Assembly (NCBI GenBank): GCA_949511625.1
Contig: CATFEX010000016.1
Coordinates: forward strand, 1 to 32,431
Length of the DNA stretch: 32,431 nt
DNA from: UBA11891 sp003533785
GTDB lineage: Bacteria; Bacteroidota; Bacteroidia; Flavobacteriales; Flavobacteriaceae
Direction of reading: 5' to 3'
Under the pieces are notes generated by a model that had not been told where the DNA came from, did no database searches, and worked only from the letters and a program-made list of their open reading frames with translations. Below are positions 23,117-30,458 of the stretch, piece by piece. Within the stretch, counting starts at the first letter, position 1; each line of letters begins with the position of its first letter. The position numbers were made by a program, and so were the translations under genes.

Positions 23117-24868
23117 TTAATAAATATTTATTTCGAAAGGAAGCTGTGTTTGAATGCTAAGGAAACGAGTGGATTTTGATGGATTGAAGAGCAGTTGCTT
23201 CCAAAAAGGAGATAGTGAGTTTTGCCATTGAAGTTTTAGTAGGGGAAATCCTTCGGAAAGAATGGTTTCCAAATCAGGAGTGATGTTCGGATAAGAGACC
23301 ACATTGTAGCGTTCAACTTCAGCAGCATTGGCCGCCATTGCTATAGCCGTGTGTAGGTCTCCTAACCCGTCTACCAATCCCTTCTGAAACGCTTGTGTGC
23401 CCGACCATACCCGTCCTTGGGCGACTACTTCCACCTGATTTATATCCATAGAACGCCCTGCACTTACACGTTCCTTAAAGGTGCTGTAAACTTTTGCAAT
23501 ACTTTCCTCTGCAGCATTTCGAAAGCCTTGAGAGGGTTTTTCAAAGGGACTATATCCCATTGCATTTTTGTGGGTGCTGACCTGTTCGGCATTGATGCCT
23601 ATGTCATCGGTAAATTGTTTCACATTGGGAAGGGTGGCCCATACGCCAATGGATCCGGTGATGGACAAGGGATCGGCAATTATTTTCTCGGCAGGCAAAC
23701 TGATGTAGTACCCACCTGATGCTGCAACATCTCCCATTGAAACATAAAGGGGTTTTTTCTCTTGGGCGGCTTCCAGCCGTTCCCAAATAATTTCAGAAGT
23801 TAAGGCATCTCCACCAGGGGAATTAATACGAACCACAATCGCTTTGACACGAGGATTCTCCAGAGCCTCCTCGAGGGCTTCAATAAAGACAGTCTTTCCA
23901 ATTACTGTTTCACTGCCCTCACTATACAATATGGTGCCCTGTGCATAGAGCACGGCAATTCGATCTTTAATTTCGTTATCATAGGCAGATTTAGGACTGC
24001 CCATAGCCGACAAGGAGACGTAGTTTGCTTCCTCCCCAACCTGCTTTTCAATTTCCTTGAAATATGCATTTTCGTATCTCACAGCATCGATCAAGCCCGA
24101 TTCTTGGGCCCGTTCGGGGGTGTTCCCCGCCAACGCATTGGCGGCAATATCCAATGCTTCTCTGGATAGTGCTCGGGAGTCGGCCATCTCTTGAGCCAAA
24201 ACCGCCCACAAATCGTCAAGCAAACTTTTAATCTGCAACCGATTTTCAGCACTCATCTTATTGTCCAAATAGGGTTCCACGGCACTCTTATATTTTCCCA
24301 ATCGAATCACTTCCATCCTCACTCCATATTCATCTTGAAAGTCTTTATAGTATAGTATTTCAGAACTCAAGCCTTTAAATTCGATTTGCCCGACAGGATT
24401 GAGAAAAACACTGTCGGCAACACTGGCGAGGTAATAACTTTTTTGGGTAAAAAAGTCTCCGTAGGCATATACAAACTTCCCTTTTTCTTTAAAGGCTTGT
24501 AAGGCACGCCGGATGCTCCTGGTTTGAGACCAACCGGCCTGGATGAATTGCGATTCCAAGCTAATTCCTTCTATATTGGTATCTTCTGCTGCCGTTTGAA
24601 TGCTGTGTAGGATTTGATCCAGTCCAAGAGATTCCGACTCAAAACCAAGACCGACATTGAATTGTTCTACGGCAGGGACACGATCGTAAATTTTCTTGTT
24701 CAACTGCAGTCGTAGAACGGAATTGGCTTCTAGGGCTTGTTTGTCTTCCGAGGGCATACTGCTTAGGGTAGCCAGTCCTGCAATTCCCATTAACAGAAGT
24801 ACGAAAAGGAAACCAAAAGCAATCAGATTACCAAGAATAGCTGCCAGTATATTTTTAAAGAAATTCAT
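23117..24868 (-). CDS. sppA: Signal peptide peptidase SppA, 67K type
   Basis: The start is the ATG at 24868 (583 residues): it places one transmembrane segment (NILAAILGNLIAFGFLFVLLLM) at the N-terminus, and the longer frame would run into the divergent folK gene. Two peptidase S49 domains follow. The catalytic lysine is Lys194 in RLGKYKSAVEPY in the first domain, and the serine is Ser384 in GDVAASGGYYIS in the second, as in E. coli SppA (Lys209/Ser409). INSPGGDALTSEIIWERL is the conserved region before the serine. It degrades remnant signal peptides in the inner membrane. Confidence 0.93.
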   Translation of the reverse strand: MNFFKNILAAILGNLIAFGFLFVLLLMGIAGLATLSSMPSEDKQALEANSVLRLQLNKKIYDRVPAVEQFNVGLGFESESLGLDQILHSIQTAAEDTNIEGISLESQFIQAGWSQTRSIRRALQAFKEKGKFVYAYGDFFTQKSYYLASVADSVFLNPVGQIEFKGLSSEILYYKDFQDEYGVRMEVIRLGKYKSAVEPYLDNKMSAENRLQIKSLLDDLWAVLAQEMADSRALSREALDIAANALAGNTPERAQESGLIDAVRYENAYFKEIEKQVGEEANYVSLSAMGSPKSAYDNEIKDRIAVLYAQGTILYSEGSETVIGKTVFIEALEEALENPRVKAIVVRINSPGGDALTSEIIWERLEAAQEKKPLYVSMGDVAASGGYYISLPAEKIIADPLSITGSIGVWATLPNVKQFTDDIGINAEQVSTHKNAMGYSPFEKPSQGFRNAAEESIAKVYSTFKERVSAGRSMDINQVEVVAQGRVWSGTQAFQKGLVDGLGDLHTAIAMAANAAEVERYNVVSYPNITPDLETILSEGFPLLKLQWQNSLSPFWKQLLFNPSKSTRFLSIQTQLPFEINIY

Positions 24869-24885
24869 AGCAAAACAATAGACAC

Positions 24886-24916
24886 CAAAGATAGTGTTTG
24901 TAATTTTGGTGTAAAA
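24886..24916 (-). promoter_or_regulatory. Promoter of sppA-yhhQ-rluF
   Basis: On the minus strand TTTT (24913-24916), 19 bases, then TATCTTTG (24886-24893), an exact TAnnTTTG -7 box with the proper spacer. Transcription would begin about 10 bases before the sppA start codon. Confidence 0.5.
24901..24908 (+). promoter_or_regulatory. -7 element for the folK/dNK gene
   Basis: TAATTTTG is an exact TAnnTTTG box 14 bases before the ATG at 24923. It lies inside the sppA promoter on the opposite strand, so the two directions may compete. No clear -33 box was found. Confidence 0.35.
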
Positions 24917-24922
24917 ACCAAG

Positions 24923-26020
24923 ATGGAACAGCATTGTTTTATAGCTATGGGGAGTAATATGGGTGAGCGAATGCAAACCCTCCTACTGGCAATGGAGCAG
25001 ATTGAGGGAGCATTGGGCCGTATTCGACAAATCTCCCCACCCTACGAAACTGCCGCTTGGGGATTTGAGGCACCTCCATTTATCAATGCCTGTTTGCAAT
25101 TGGAAACCGACCATTCGCCTGAAGAATTGCTTTTCAAACTCCAAGCGATAGAAAAACAATTTGGCCGCACCCCTTCTTCTTCTAAAGAATATGAGTCGAG
25201 AACGTTGGATTTGGATTTGATTTTTTACGGAAATCAAAGACGAGACAATCAGAGCCTACAACTGCCCCATCCTCGGATGCATGCGCGTCATTTTGTGTTG
25301 AAACCGATGCTCGATTTGGCTCCTAACTTTCAGCACCCTAGCTTGAAATTAAGTCTCCAAGAATTGCATAATGATTGCAAGGATACCACACCGATAAACG
25401 TGCTCCCTTTTCAAAGCTGGTTGCCCTCCCTTTTTGAATCTCGTTCTTATCTGGCTATCGCCGGTAATATTGGTAGTGGAAAAACAACTCTGACCCAACG
25501 TTTAGCTGAAGACTACCCGGTTCAAGTTATTTTGGAATCTTTTGACAAAAACCCACATTTGGCGGCTTTCTATCAAAACCCCGAAGAATATGCATTGAAA
25601 ACCGAACAGTACTTTTTGCAGTCCCGTATCGAGCAACTATCCACACCCCTACTAACCCCTTGTGTCAGTGATTTTTGGCTAGAGAAGTCCCTTTTGTTTG
25701 CGCAAGCAACGCTATCCCAATCTCGCTTTAGCGAATTTCAAAAAAGTTTTATAAGCCGCTCTTCCCAAGCCATTTCCCCCGAGGCTGTTGTCTATTTGTA
25801 TCGCCCAGTCTCTGAATTATTATTGCACATCAAAAAGCGAGGAAGAGTCTATGAACAAAATATCTCTAGCACCTATTTGGAAGCCATCACAGCAAGTTAT
25901 GAACGCAAATTGGAAGAAGTATTTTCCTATCCCATTCTCAAAATCGACGCCACAGGGCAGCACTGGGATCGCCAATCCTACGATTATGTAAAACTCCTTT
26001 GGGAGCTAGCGCGCCTTTAA
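24923..26020 (+). CDS. folK: HPPK (FolK) fused to deoxynucleoside kinase
   Basis: A 365-residue bifunctional protein. Residues 1-160 are 2-amino-4-hydroxy-6-hydroxymethyldihydropteridine pyrophosphokinase: FIAMGSNMGERMQTL, ESRTLDLDLIFYG (Asp96 and Asp98 bind magnesium) and LPHPRMHARHFVLKPMLDLAP. This step transfers pyrophosphate in folate synthesis. Residues ~172-365 are a deoxynucleoside kinase-type P-loop domain: GNIGSGKTT (181-189), then YPVQVILESFDKN and the helical lid RGRVYEQNISSTYLEAI. The second domain would phosphorylate deoxynucleosides for salvage. The fusion is seen in flavobacteria, but the kinase substrate is not known. The end overlaps the convergent methyltransferase gene by 15 bases. 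Confidence 0.88.
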   Translation: MEQHCFIAMGSNMGERMQTLLLAMEQIEGALGRIRQISPPYETAAWGFEAPPFINACLQLETDHSPEELLFKLQAIEKQFGRTPSSSKEYESRTLDLDLIFYGNQRRDNQSLQLPHPRMHARHFVLKPMLDLAPNFQHPSLKLSLQELHNDCKDTTPINVLPFQSWLPSLFESRSYLAIAGNIGSGKTTLTQRLAEDYPVQVILESFDKNPHLAAFYQNPEEYALKTEQYFLQSRIEQLSTPLLTPCVSDFWLEKSLLFAQATLSQSRFSEFQKSFISRSSQAISPEAVVYLYRPVSELLLHIKKRGRVYEQNISSTYLEAITASYERKLEEVFSYPILKIDATGQHWDRQSYDYVKLLWELARL

Positions 26021-26539
26021 TTTGTAATAGCAGTCCCAAATCACCACTCCTGCTGCTACCGCAATATTTAGAGAATGTTTGGTCCCTACTTGGGGAATTT
26101 CAATGACCGAGTTGGCCTGACTCACGACTTCTTGCGACACTCCTTTCACTTCATTTCCCAATACCAAGGCTTGTTTCCCATCGGGACTGGGAAGAAAATC
26201 AAGGAGTGATGCTGCTCCTTCCGCTTGTTCAACAGCATGCACCCGAACGCCTTCTTTTTGAAGCTGCTGCACCAGATTCAGGGCGGTTTTTCGGTATTCC
26301 CAATCCACCGATTCGGTGGCTCCCAAGGCTGTTTTCTGGATGTCTTTATGGGGTGGGGATGCTGTGATTCCACAGAGGTATATTTTTTCTACCAAAAAGG
26401 CATCAGCCGTTCGAAAAATCGAGCCAATATTGTTGAGACTTCGCACGTCGTCGAGGATAAGAATGAGAGGGGTCTTGGGAGCGGCTTTGAAATTCGCAAT
26501 CGTTTTTCGATCCAACTCCTCGTTCTTTAATTTACGCAT
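26006..26539 (-). CDS. TrmH/SpoU family RNA 2'-O-methyltransferase
   Basis: The start is the ATG at 26539 (177 residues), giving MRKLKNEELDRKTIANF; the longer frame adds 15 residues without homology. The SPOUT motifs are present: LILDDVRSLNNIGSIFRTADAF (motif 1), ALVLGNEVKGVS (motif 2) and SLNIAVAAGVVIWD (motif 3), which form the knotted SAM-binding site. Enzymes of this family methylate ribose 2'-OH in tRNA or rRNA; without an N-terminal domain the target cannot be named. It is divergent from mutS and overlaps the end of the folK/dNK gene. Confidence 0.88.
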   Translation of the reverse strand: MRKLKNEELDRKTIANFKAAPKTPLILILDDVRSLNNIGSIFRTADAFLVEKIYLCGITASPPHKDIQKTALGATESVDWEYRKTALNLVQQLQKEGVRVHAVEQAEGAASLLDFLPSPDGKQALVLGNEVKGVSQEVVSQANSVIEIPQVGTKHSLNIAVAAGVVIWDCYYKLKAR

Positions 26540-26569
26540 CCTCAAAAATACATATTTCAGCAAGGACCA

Positions 26570-26601
26570 TTTGTTTGGAGGCAATCTAAATTCTACATTA
26601 G
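26570..26601 (+). promoter_or_regulatory. Possible mutS promoter
   Basis: TTTG (26570-26573), 20 bases, then TACATTAG (26594-26601), a -7 box with two mismatches to TAnnTTTG. It lies 15 bases before the GTG start of mutS. Weak call. Confidence 0.25.
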
Positions 26602-26616
26602 CAAAAACCCTAATTC

Positions 26617-29226
26617 GTGGCTGGCAAAAGCAAGGAAACCCCTTTAATGAAACAATACAACCAGATCAAGGCAAAATACCCGGATGCTTTGTTATTGTTT
26701 CGGGTGGGCGATTTCTATGAAACTTTTGGAGAAGATGCTATTAAAGCGGCCAAGATTCTCGGAATTATATTAACCAAAAGAGGTGCTGGAAGTACCAGTG
26801 AAACAGAACTGGCAGGCTTTCCACATCATTCCCTTAACACCTATTTACCCAAATTGGTGAAGGCCGGTTGCCGAGTAGCGATTTGTGATCAGTTGGAGGA
26901 TCCCAAAATGACCAAAAAGATTGTGAAGCGAGGCGTTACTGAATTGGTGACTCCTGGGGTTGCGCTGAATGAGGAAGTACTCGAGCAAAAACAAAACAAT
27001 TACTTAGCCGCCTACTACAGCGATGGAAAGCAAGTGGGACTTGCCTTTTTGGATATTTCCACCGGTGATTTTTGGGTGAGCGAAGGGAGCGAAGTGGAAG
27101 CGGCCCAATTGCTAGAAAGTTTTTCTCCGAGTGAGCTGTTGGTGGCCAAGCCTCAGAAAGCCAACTTTGCTGCGATCCATGGCACTGCGTGGCCCGTCTT
27201 CTATATCGAGGATTGGGTGTTTGCTCCCGATTTTGCTCAACAAAAACTAACCGCCCATTTTGAAACTACCAGCCTGCAGGGTTTCGGGGTTCAGGAGATG
27301 CAAACAGGGATTGCAGCTGCCGCAGCCATATTGCAGTATCTATCGGAAACCCAACACGACCGCCTGTCCCATATTCATCACATTCAACCTTTGCACTCCA
27401 ACCAATACATTTGGATGGATCGGTTTACTGTCCGAAACCTAGAACTCTTTCATTCCACTTCAGCTGGAGGCGTCCCTCTGATTGATGTGATTGACTATAC
27501 CTGCACTCCCATGGGAGGACGGTTGATCCGTCACTGGTTGGCTTTTCCGCTGTTGGAGGAAAAAAAAATCCTCGATCGCCAAGCCGTTGTTACCGGCTTT
27601 TTGAAGCACTTGGAAACGCATGAACAAATAGAAGAAGCGCTTTCAAGCCTTTCCGATATGGAACGAATCAGTGCGCGAATTGCGACCTACAAAGTGAGCC
27701 CCAAAGCCTTGATACACTTGCTGGCTACTTTGGAAATGCTAGGCCCCATTCAAACTACCTTACAAGCATCGAAGCAGCCTGCTCTTGTCAGTTATTCCAA
27801 GGGTTTCCGTTCGCCTTCCGATTTGATTGCACTGCTGCAAAAGGTCTTGCATCCCGAGGCGCCCGTGGTATTGAGCAAAGGACAGGTGATTGCCGAAGGC
27901 TTTCATCTTGAGCTAGATGAATTACGTAGCCTCTTGCATTCCGGCAAAGACCATCTAGACAGGATGTTGGAACGGGAAACTCAACGTACCCAAATCCCTT
28001 CTCTTAAAATTGCATTCAACAATGTATTTGGGTATTATATTGAGGTACGCAACACGCATAAAGACAAGGTTCCAGACGAATGGATTCGAAAGCAAACTTT
28101 GGTGAATGCCGAACGCTATATCACGGAAGAATTAAAAGAATACGAAGCCAAAATCCTCGGTGCAGAAGATAAAATCAGAAGTTTGGAAGCCCAGCTCTAC
28201 AATGAGTTGTTAGACCAGCTACAGGAATTCCTGCCCGATCTAAAACACAATGCCCAGTGCATCGCCCGTTTGGATGTGTTGTGGAACTTTGCCTATACCG
28301 CTAAAAAACACCAATACCGTGCACCTCAGTTTGTTGATTCGGCGTATTTGGAAATCACTGCGGGCCGCCATCCGGTCATTGAACGGCAGTTGCCTGCAGG
28401 GACTCCTTTTATTCCTAACGATTTGCGTTTGGATGCCGACAACCAACAACTCATAATGATTACCGGTCCTAATATGTCTGGAAAATCGGCTATCCTCCGA
28501 CAAACCGCCCTGATTGTCCTGCTAGCACAAATGGGAAGTTTTATTCCGGCCGAAGCAGCTAGCTTCCAATTGATCGATAAAATATTTACACGGGTAGGGG
28601 CCAGTGACAATATTTCTTTGGGCGAGTCCACCTTTATGGTTGAAATGAACGAAACCGCCTCTATACTTAACAACATCAGCAAGCAGAGCTTAGTTTTGCT
28701 CGACGAGATTGGCCGAGGGACAAGTACCTATGACGGCATTTCGATCGCTTGGGCCATTGCTGAATTTCTCCACGAACATCCCCACCGCCCCAAAGTGTTG
28801 TTTGCCACCCATTATCATGAGTTGAATGAAATGACCCAGCGTTTTGAGCGGATCAAAAACTTCAATGTCTCCGTACAAGAATCTCCCAACAAAGTATTGT
28901 TCCTTCGCAAACTTGTTCCAGGCGGGAGTGCCCATAGCTTCGGAATCCACGTGGCCAAAATGGCTGGCATGCCTCAGTTGGTTTTGCAAACCGCCCAGCA
29001 AAAACTCAAAACCTTGGAAGCGACCCACGGCTTGGAAGATCGTTCGGCGGCCTTGCAAAAGGATACAGAAGAAATGCAACTGAGTATTTTCAATATCGAT
29101 GATCCATTGTTGGAAGAACTTAAAGAGGAAATCAGCCGCTTGGATTTGGACACACTTACACCAGTGGAGGCCTTGATGAAACTCCATCTGATCCAACGAA
29201 AACTAGGTAATAAGAGCGTGGACTAA
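26617..29226 (+). CDS. mutS: DNA mismatch repair protein MutS
   Basis: An 869-residue MutS. The start is GTG at 26617; the next in-frame ATG (residue 11) would shorten the N-terminal region only slightly. The mismatch-reading Phe-X-Glu is in RVGDFYETFGEDA near residue 30. Walker A is GPNMSGKSA near residue 617, Walker B/signature LLDEIGRGTSTYDGISIAW, and the ATPase end is FATHYHELNEM. The length and order (mismatch-binding, connector, lever, clamp, ATPase, dimerisation) are normal. It detects mismatches with MutL, which is not encoded here. It is followed by a weak terminator-like hairpin and two tRNA genes. Confidence 0.97.
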   Translation: MAGKSKETPLMKQYNQIKAKYPDALLLFRVGDFYETFGEDAIKAAKILGIILTKRGAGSTSETELAGFPHHSLNTYLPKLVKAGCRVAICDQLEDPKMTKKIVKRGVTELVTPGVALNEEVLEQKQNNYLAAYYSDGKQVGLAFLDISTGDFWVSEGSEVEAAQLLESFSPSELLVAKPQKANFAAIHGTAWPVFYIEDWVFAPDFAQQKLTAHFETTSLQGFGVQEMQTGIAAAAAILQYLSETQHDRLSHIHHIQPLHSNQYIWMDRFTVRNLELFHSTSAGGVPLIDVIDYTCTPMGGRLIRHWLAFPLLEEKKILDRQAVVTGFLKHLETHEQIEEALSSLSDMERISARIATYKVSPKALIHLLATLEMLGPIQTTLQASKQPALVSYSKGFRSPSDLIALLQKVLHPEAPVVLSKGQVIAEGFHLELDELRSLLHSGKDHLDRMLERETQRTQIPSLKIAFNNVFGYYIEVRNTHKDKVPDEWIRKQTLVNAERYITEELKEYEAKILGAEDKIRSLEAQLYNELLDQLQEFLPDLKHNAQCIARLDVLWNFAYTAKKHQYRAPQFVDSAYLEITAGRHPVIERQLPAGTPFIPNDLRLDADNQQLIMITGPNMSGKSAILRQTALIVLLAQMGSFIPAEAASFQLIDKIFTRVGASDNISLGESTFMVEMNETASILNNISKQSLVLLDEIGRGTSTYDGISIAWAIAEFLHEHPHRPKVLFATHYHELNEMTQRFERIKNFNVSVQESPNKVLFLRKLVPGGSAHSFGIHVAKMAGMPQLVLQTAQQKLKTLEATHGLEDRSAALQKDTEEMQLSIFNIDDPLLEELKEEISRLDLDTLTPVEALMKLHLIQRKLGNKSVD

Positions 29227-29230
29227 TTTG

Positions 29231-29252
29231 GTAAAAAGGTGGGCTTTTTTAC
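29231..29252 (+). terminator. Possible AT-rich terminator after mutS
   Basis: AAAAAG (29233-29238) and CTTTTT (29244-29249) pair around a 5-base GTGGG loop, followed by one more T, starting 5 bases after the mutS stop. The stem is AT-rich, so strength is uncertain. Confidence 0.35.
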
Positions 29253-29261
29253 AAAAATATG

Positions 29262-29269
29262 TACATTTG
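29262..29269 (+). promoter_or_regulatory. -7 element for the tRNA-Gly/tRNA-Leu pair
   Basis: TACATTTG is an exact TAnnTTTG -7 box 12 bases before the tRNA-Gly gene. No TTTG at the proper upstream distance; the -33 position is occupied by the end of mutS's terminator-like hairpin. Confidence 0.45.
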
Positions 29270-29281
29270 TGTCCGCCAAAA

Positions 29282-29353
29282 GCGAAAGTAGCTCAGGGGT
29301 AGAGCATCACCTTGCCAAGGTGAGGGTCGCGGGTTCAAATCCCGTCTTTCGCT
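29282..29353 (+). tRNA. tRNA-Gly (anticodon GCC)
   Basis: A 72-base cloverleaf: acceptor GCGAAAG/CTTTCGC with T as discriminator, D arm GCTC/GAGC, anticodon stem TCACC/GGTGA with loop TTGCCAA (anticodon GCC) and T arm GCGGG-TTCAAAT-CCCGT. The 3' CCA is not encoded. It lies 18 bases before tRNA-Leu and is probably co-transcribed with it. Confidence 0.97.
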
Positions 29354-29371
29354 CTCTTATATTTAAGTTCA

Positions 29372-29456
29372 GCTCGGATGGTGGAATTGGTAGACACGTT
29401 GGACTTAAAATCCAATGATCATTGCGATCGTGCGGGTTCAAGTCCCGCTCCGAGTA
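29372..29456 (+). tRNA. tRNA-Leu (anticodon UAA)
   Basis: An 85-base type II tRNA with a long variable arm. The acceptor is GCTCGGA/TCCGAGT (first pair G-T) with A discriminator; the anticodon stem is TTGGA/TCCAA with loop CTTAAAA (anticodon TAA). The variable arm TGATCATTGCGATCG and T arm GCGGG-TTCAAGT-CCCGC are as expected for leucine. CCA is not encoded. A strong terminator follows directly. Confidence 0.97.
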
Positions 29457-29458
29457 CT

Positions 29459-29487
29459 GAAACCCTCTTTTTAGGAGGGTTTTTTTG
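29459..29487 (+). terminator. Rho-independent terminator of the tRNA pair
   Basis: AACCCTC (29461-29467) pairs with GAGGGTT (29475-29481) around a 7-base loop, followed by a run of T (29480-29486). It begins five bases after tRNA-Leu and is the clearest terminator in the window. From its end to 29615 I see no gene or clear signal, apart from AT-rich sequence. Confidence 0.85.
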
Positions 29488-29615
29488 TATGTTGAAATTC
29501 CAAATCTTACTCATATGCACATGCCTAGGGATGGAATGTTAAAATCGCTCTCGAAGAATATTTTCACCTCCTTGGAAAGAATTATTTATTATTTTGTCAG
29601 GTATTTTATGATTAG

Positions 29616-30332
29616 ATGTTTCCAAAAATATATTGCTTCTTTTTTATATTTCCCTTCGTTTCTTATGCTCAAGAAGCTGTTGAGAATTTAGATTTTTTGT
29701 ATCCCAAAACAAATGTTGTTATTGAATATCAAGACGATTGGGGCAAGAACAATTATAAAAAAGTAATTGAAGAGTTTAAAATGAAGCCTTTAAAATTCAA
29801 TGACATTATTTTTTTAGGCAACAGCATCACCGCAGAAGGCAAGGATTGGAGTCAAAGACTGAATTATCCTAATGTGAGAAACAGAGGGATTGGAGGCGAT
29901 GTTACGGATGGCGTGTTAGCCAGATTGGCTGAAATCACCTATTTCAAACCCAAAGCCATCTTTCTTCTCATTGGGATCAATGACTTGTGGAACAATGCTC
30001 CTTCTGTGCCAACTCCAGAATATATCGGAAACAATATTGTCAAAATTACAGAGGCGATCCATTCCGATTCCCCCAAGACCAAAATCTATGTCCAAACAGT
30101 TTTGCCCTCAGGGAAAGAATTGTACATTGATAGGATAAACACCGTAAATCGAATCGTCAAAGCCAATTCCATACTCAAAAACTTTAAAGTGATTGATCTT
30201 CACTCTGTTTTTGTCAATGAAAAAGGCCTAATGAGAGAAGATTTAACCACCGATGGCATCCACCTCAATGAAAAAGGATATCGGACCTGGACGGAATTTA
30301 TCAAACCCACAGTCCATAAATTAGGAGGCTAA
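29616..30332 (+). CDS. Secreted SGNH/GDSL-family hydrolase
   Basis: A 238-residue protein with signal peptide MFPKIYCFFFIFPFVSYAQ. The SGNH blocks are in order: FLGNSIT with nucleophile Ser70, the glycine block NRGIGGDVTDG (~89-99), GINDLW with Asn122, and DGIHLNEKGY with Asp213 and His216. This fits the GDSL_2 lipase/esterase fold (PF13472). In Bacteroidota such secreted enzymes often remove acetyl groups from polysaccharides. The next gene is a GH3 beta-glucosidase, which supports a carbohydrate role, but the substrate is inferred only. Confidence 0.88.
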   Translation: MFPKIYCFFFIFPFVSYAQEAVENLDFLYPKTNVVIEYQDDWGKNNYKKVIEEFKMKPLKFNDIIFLGNSITAEGKDWSQRLNYPNVRNRGIGGDVTDGVLARLAEITYFKPKAIFLLIGINDLWNNAPSVPTPEYIGNNIVKITEAIHSDSPKTKIYVQTVLPSGKELYIDRINTVNRIVKANSILKNFKVIDLHSVFVNEKGLMREDLTTDGIHLNEKGYRTWTEFIKPTVHKLGG

Positions 30333-30392
30333 TTGCCGTTTGATTCTCTCATTGATATGATCCCACAGCCAATGCAAGAAAACCAAAGGCAT
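30321..30392 (-). other. Possible tiny minus-strand ORF or gene remnant
   Basis: A 23-residue frame (MPLVFLHWLWDHINERIKRQLAS) in the 126-base gap between the SGNH and GH3 genes, ending inside the SGNH stop region. The frame remains open upstream for about 28 more codons, back to a stop inside the start of the GH3 gene. The amphipathic composition is protein-like, but there is no supporting start signal. It may be a remnant or chance. Confidence 0.15.
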
Positions 30393-30458
30393 CCTCGTGG
30401 ATTTTAATGGAGCCTCGCTAAAAAGCTGAAATAACGGAGAATTATTTATATTGAGGAC

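Noticed and set aside
24869..24976. Longer start for sppA
   Set aside because: It would cross the promoter region and overlap the divergent folK gene; the ATG at 24868 gives a normal membrane anchor.
28690..29196. 168-residue minus-strand frame within mutS
   Set aside because: Antisense shadow of the conserved ATPase-domain coding sequence.
29485..29691. 68-residue plus-strand frame after the tRNA terminator
   Set aside because: It begins within the terminator T-run and overlaps the SGNH signal peptide in another frame; no protein family features.
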